Source: CAZGOM01 sp964542875 (GTDB lineage: Bacteria > Planctomycetota > Phycisphaerae > Phycisphaerales > Phycisphaeraceae). Taken from it: a stretch of DNA of 5,153 bases. The DNA lies in the NCBI GenBank assembly GCA_964542875.1, contig CAZIWA010000219.1:1-5153 (forward strand), read 5' to 3'. Shown one piece after another: positions 5,126 to 5,153 of this stretch. The notes under the pieces were generated by a model, which saw nothing but the letters and a program-made list of their open reading frames with translations, was not told where the DNA came from and did no database searches. The translations under genes were made by a program, and so were the position numbers. Every line of letters begins with the position of its first letter. Position 1 is the first letter of the stretch.

Positions 5126-5153
5126 GATGCGATAGTCCTTGTTTCAATACTTG

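Overview
The window looks like ordinary chromosome from a GC-rich bacterium, probably of the Planctomycetes / Verrucomicrobia sphere (Phycisphaerae-like is my best guess). The guess rests on gene style only: a GC-rich, C-ending codon pattern, a proline-rich lipoprotein of unrecognised family, and an AraC regulator divergent from a phytanoyl-CoA-dioxygenase-like gene. No rRNA or other marker is present to prove it.

Layout, left to right. (1) The 3' half of a type I-beta DAHP synthase gene (shikimate pathway entry) runs in from the left edge to 513. (2) After a short spacer with a small hairpin, a 12-bp repeat and a TATAAT box comes hisI (662-1159, histidine biosynthesis), closed by a strong intrinsic terminator at 1191-1222. 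(3) Only 11 bases later starts a 394-codon gene for a predicted lipoprotein with a long Pro/Ala/Glu linker (1234-2418), followed by two terminator-like hairpins (2443-2464 and 2497-2541). (4) A pyrimidine-rich stretch leads into the 3' end of a minus-strand AraC-family regulator (2618-3487), which is divergent from a plus-strand Fe(II)/2-oxoglutarate dioxygenase of the PhyH family (3708-4466); they share a 220-base regulatory region. (5) A 146-base spacer with an imperfect palindrome separates the dioxygenase from a convergent minus-strand gene for a small two-helix membrane protein (4613-5125).

How the genes relate: DAHP synthase and hisI are both amino-acid biosynthesis genes but probably form separate transcription units. 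The AraC/PhyH pair is the clearest functional unit: the regulator probably senses a small molecule and controls the dioxygenase. The lipoprotein and the membrane protein have no assignable role.

I do not see a mobile element, CRISPR array, RNA gene of known family, toxin-antitoxin or defence system. The points most worth a second look are substitutions at expected metal ligands in both biosynthetic enzymes (His to Gln in DAHP synthase, Cys to Asp in HisI), the tight terminator-to-start junction before the lipoprotein gene, a 15-bp tandem repeat that forms the C-terminus of the AraC protein, and a window-wide excess of C over G on the plus strand regardless of gene direction.
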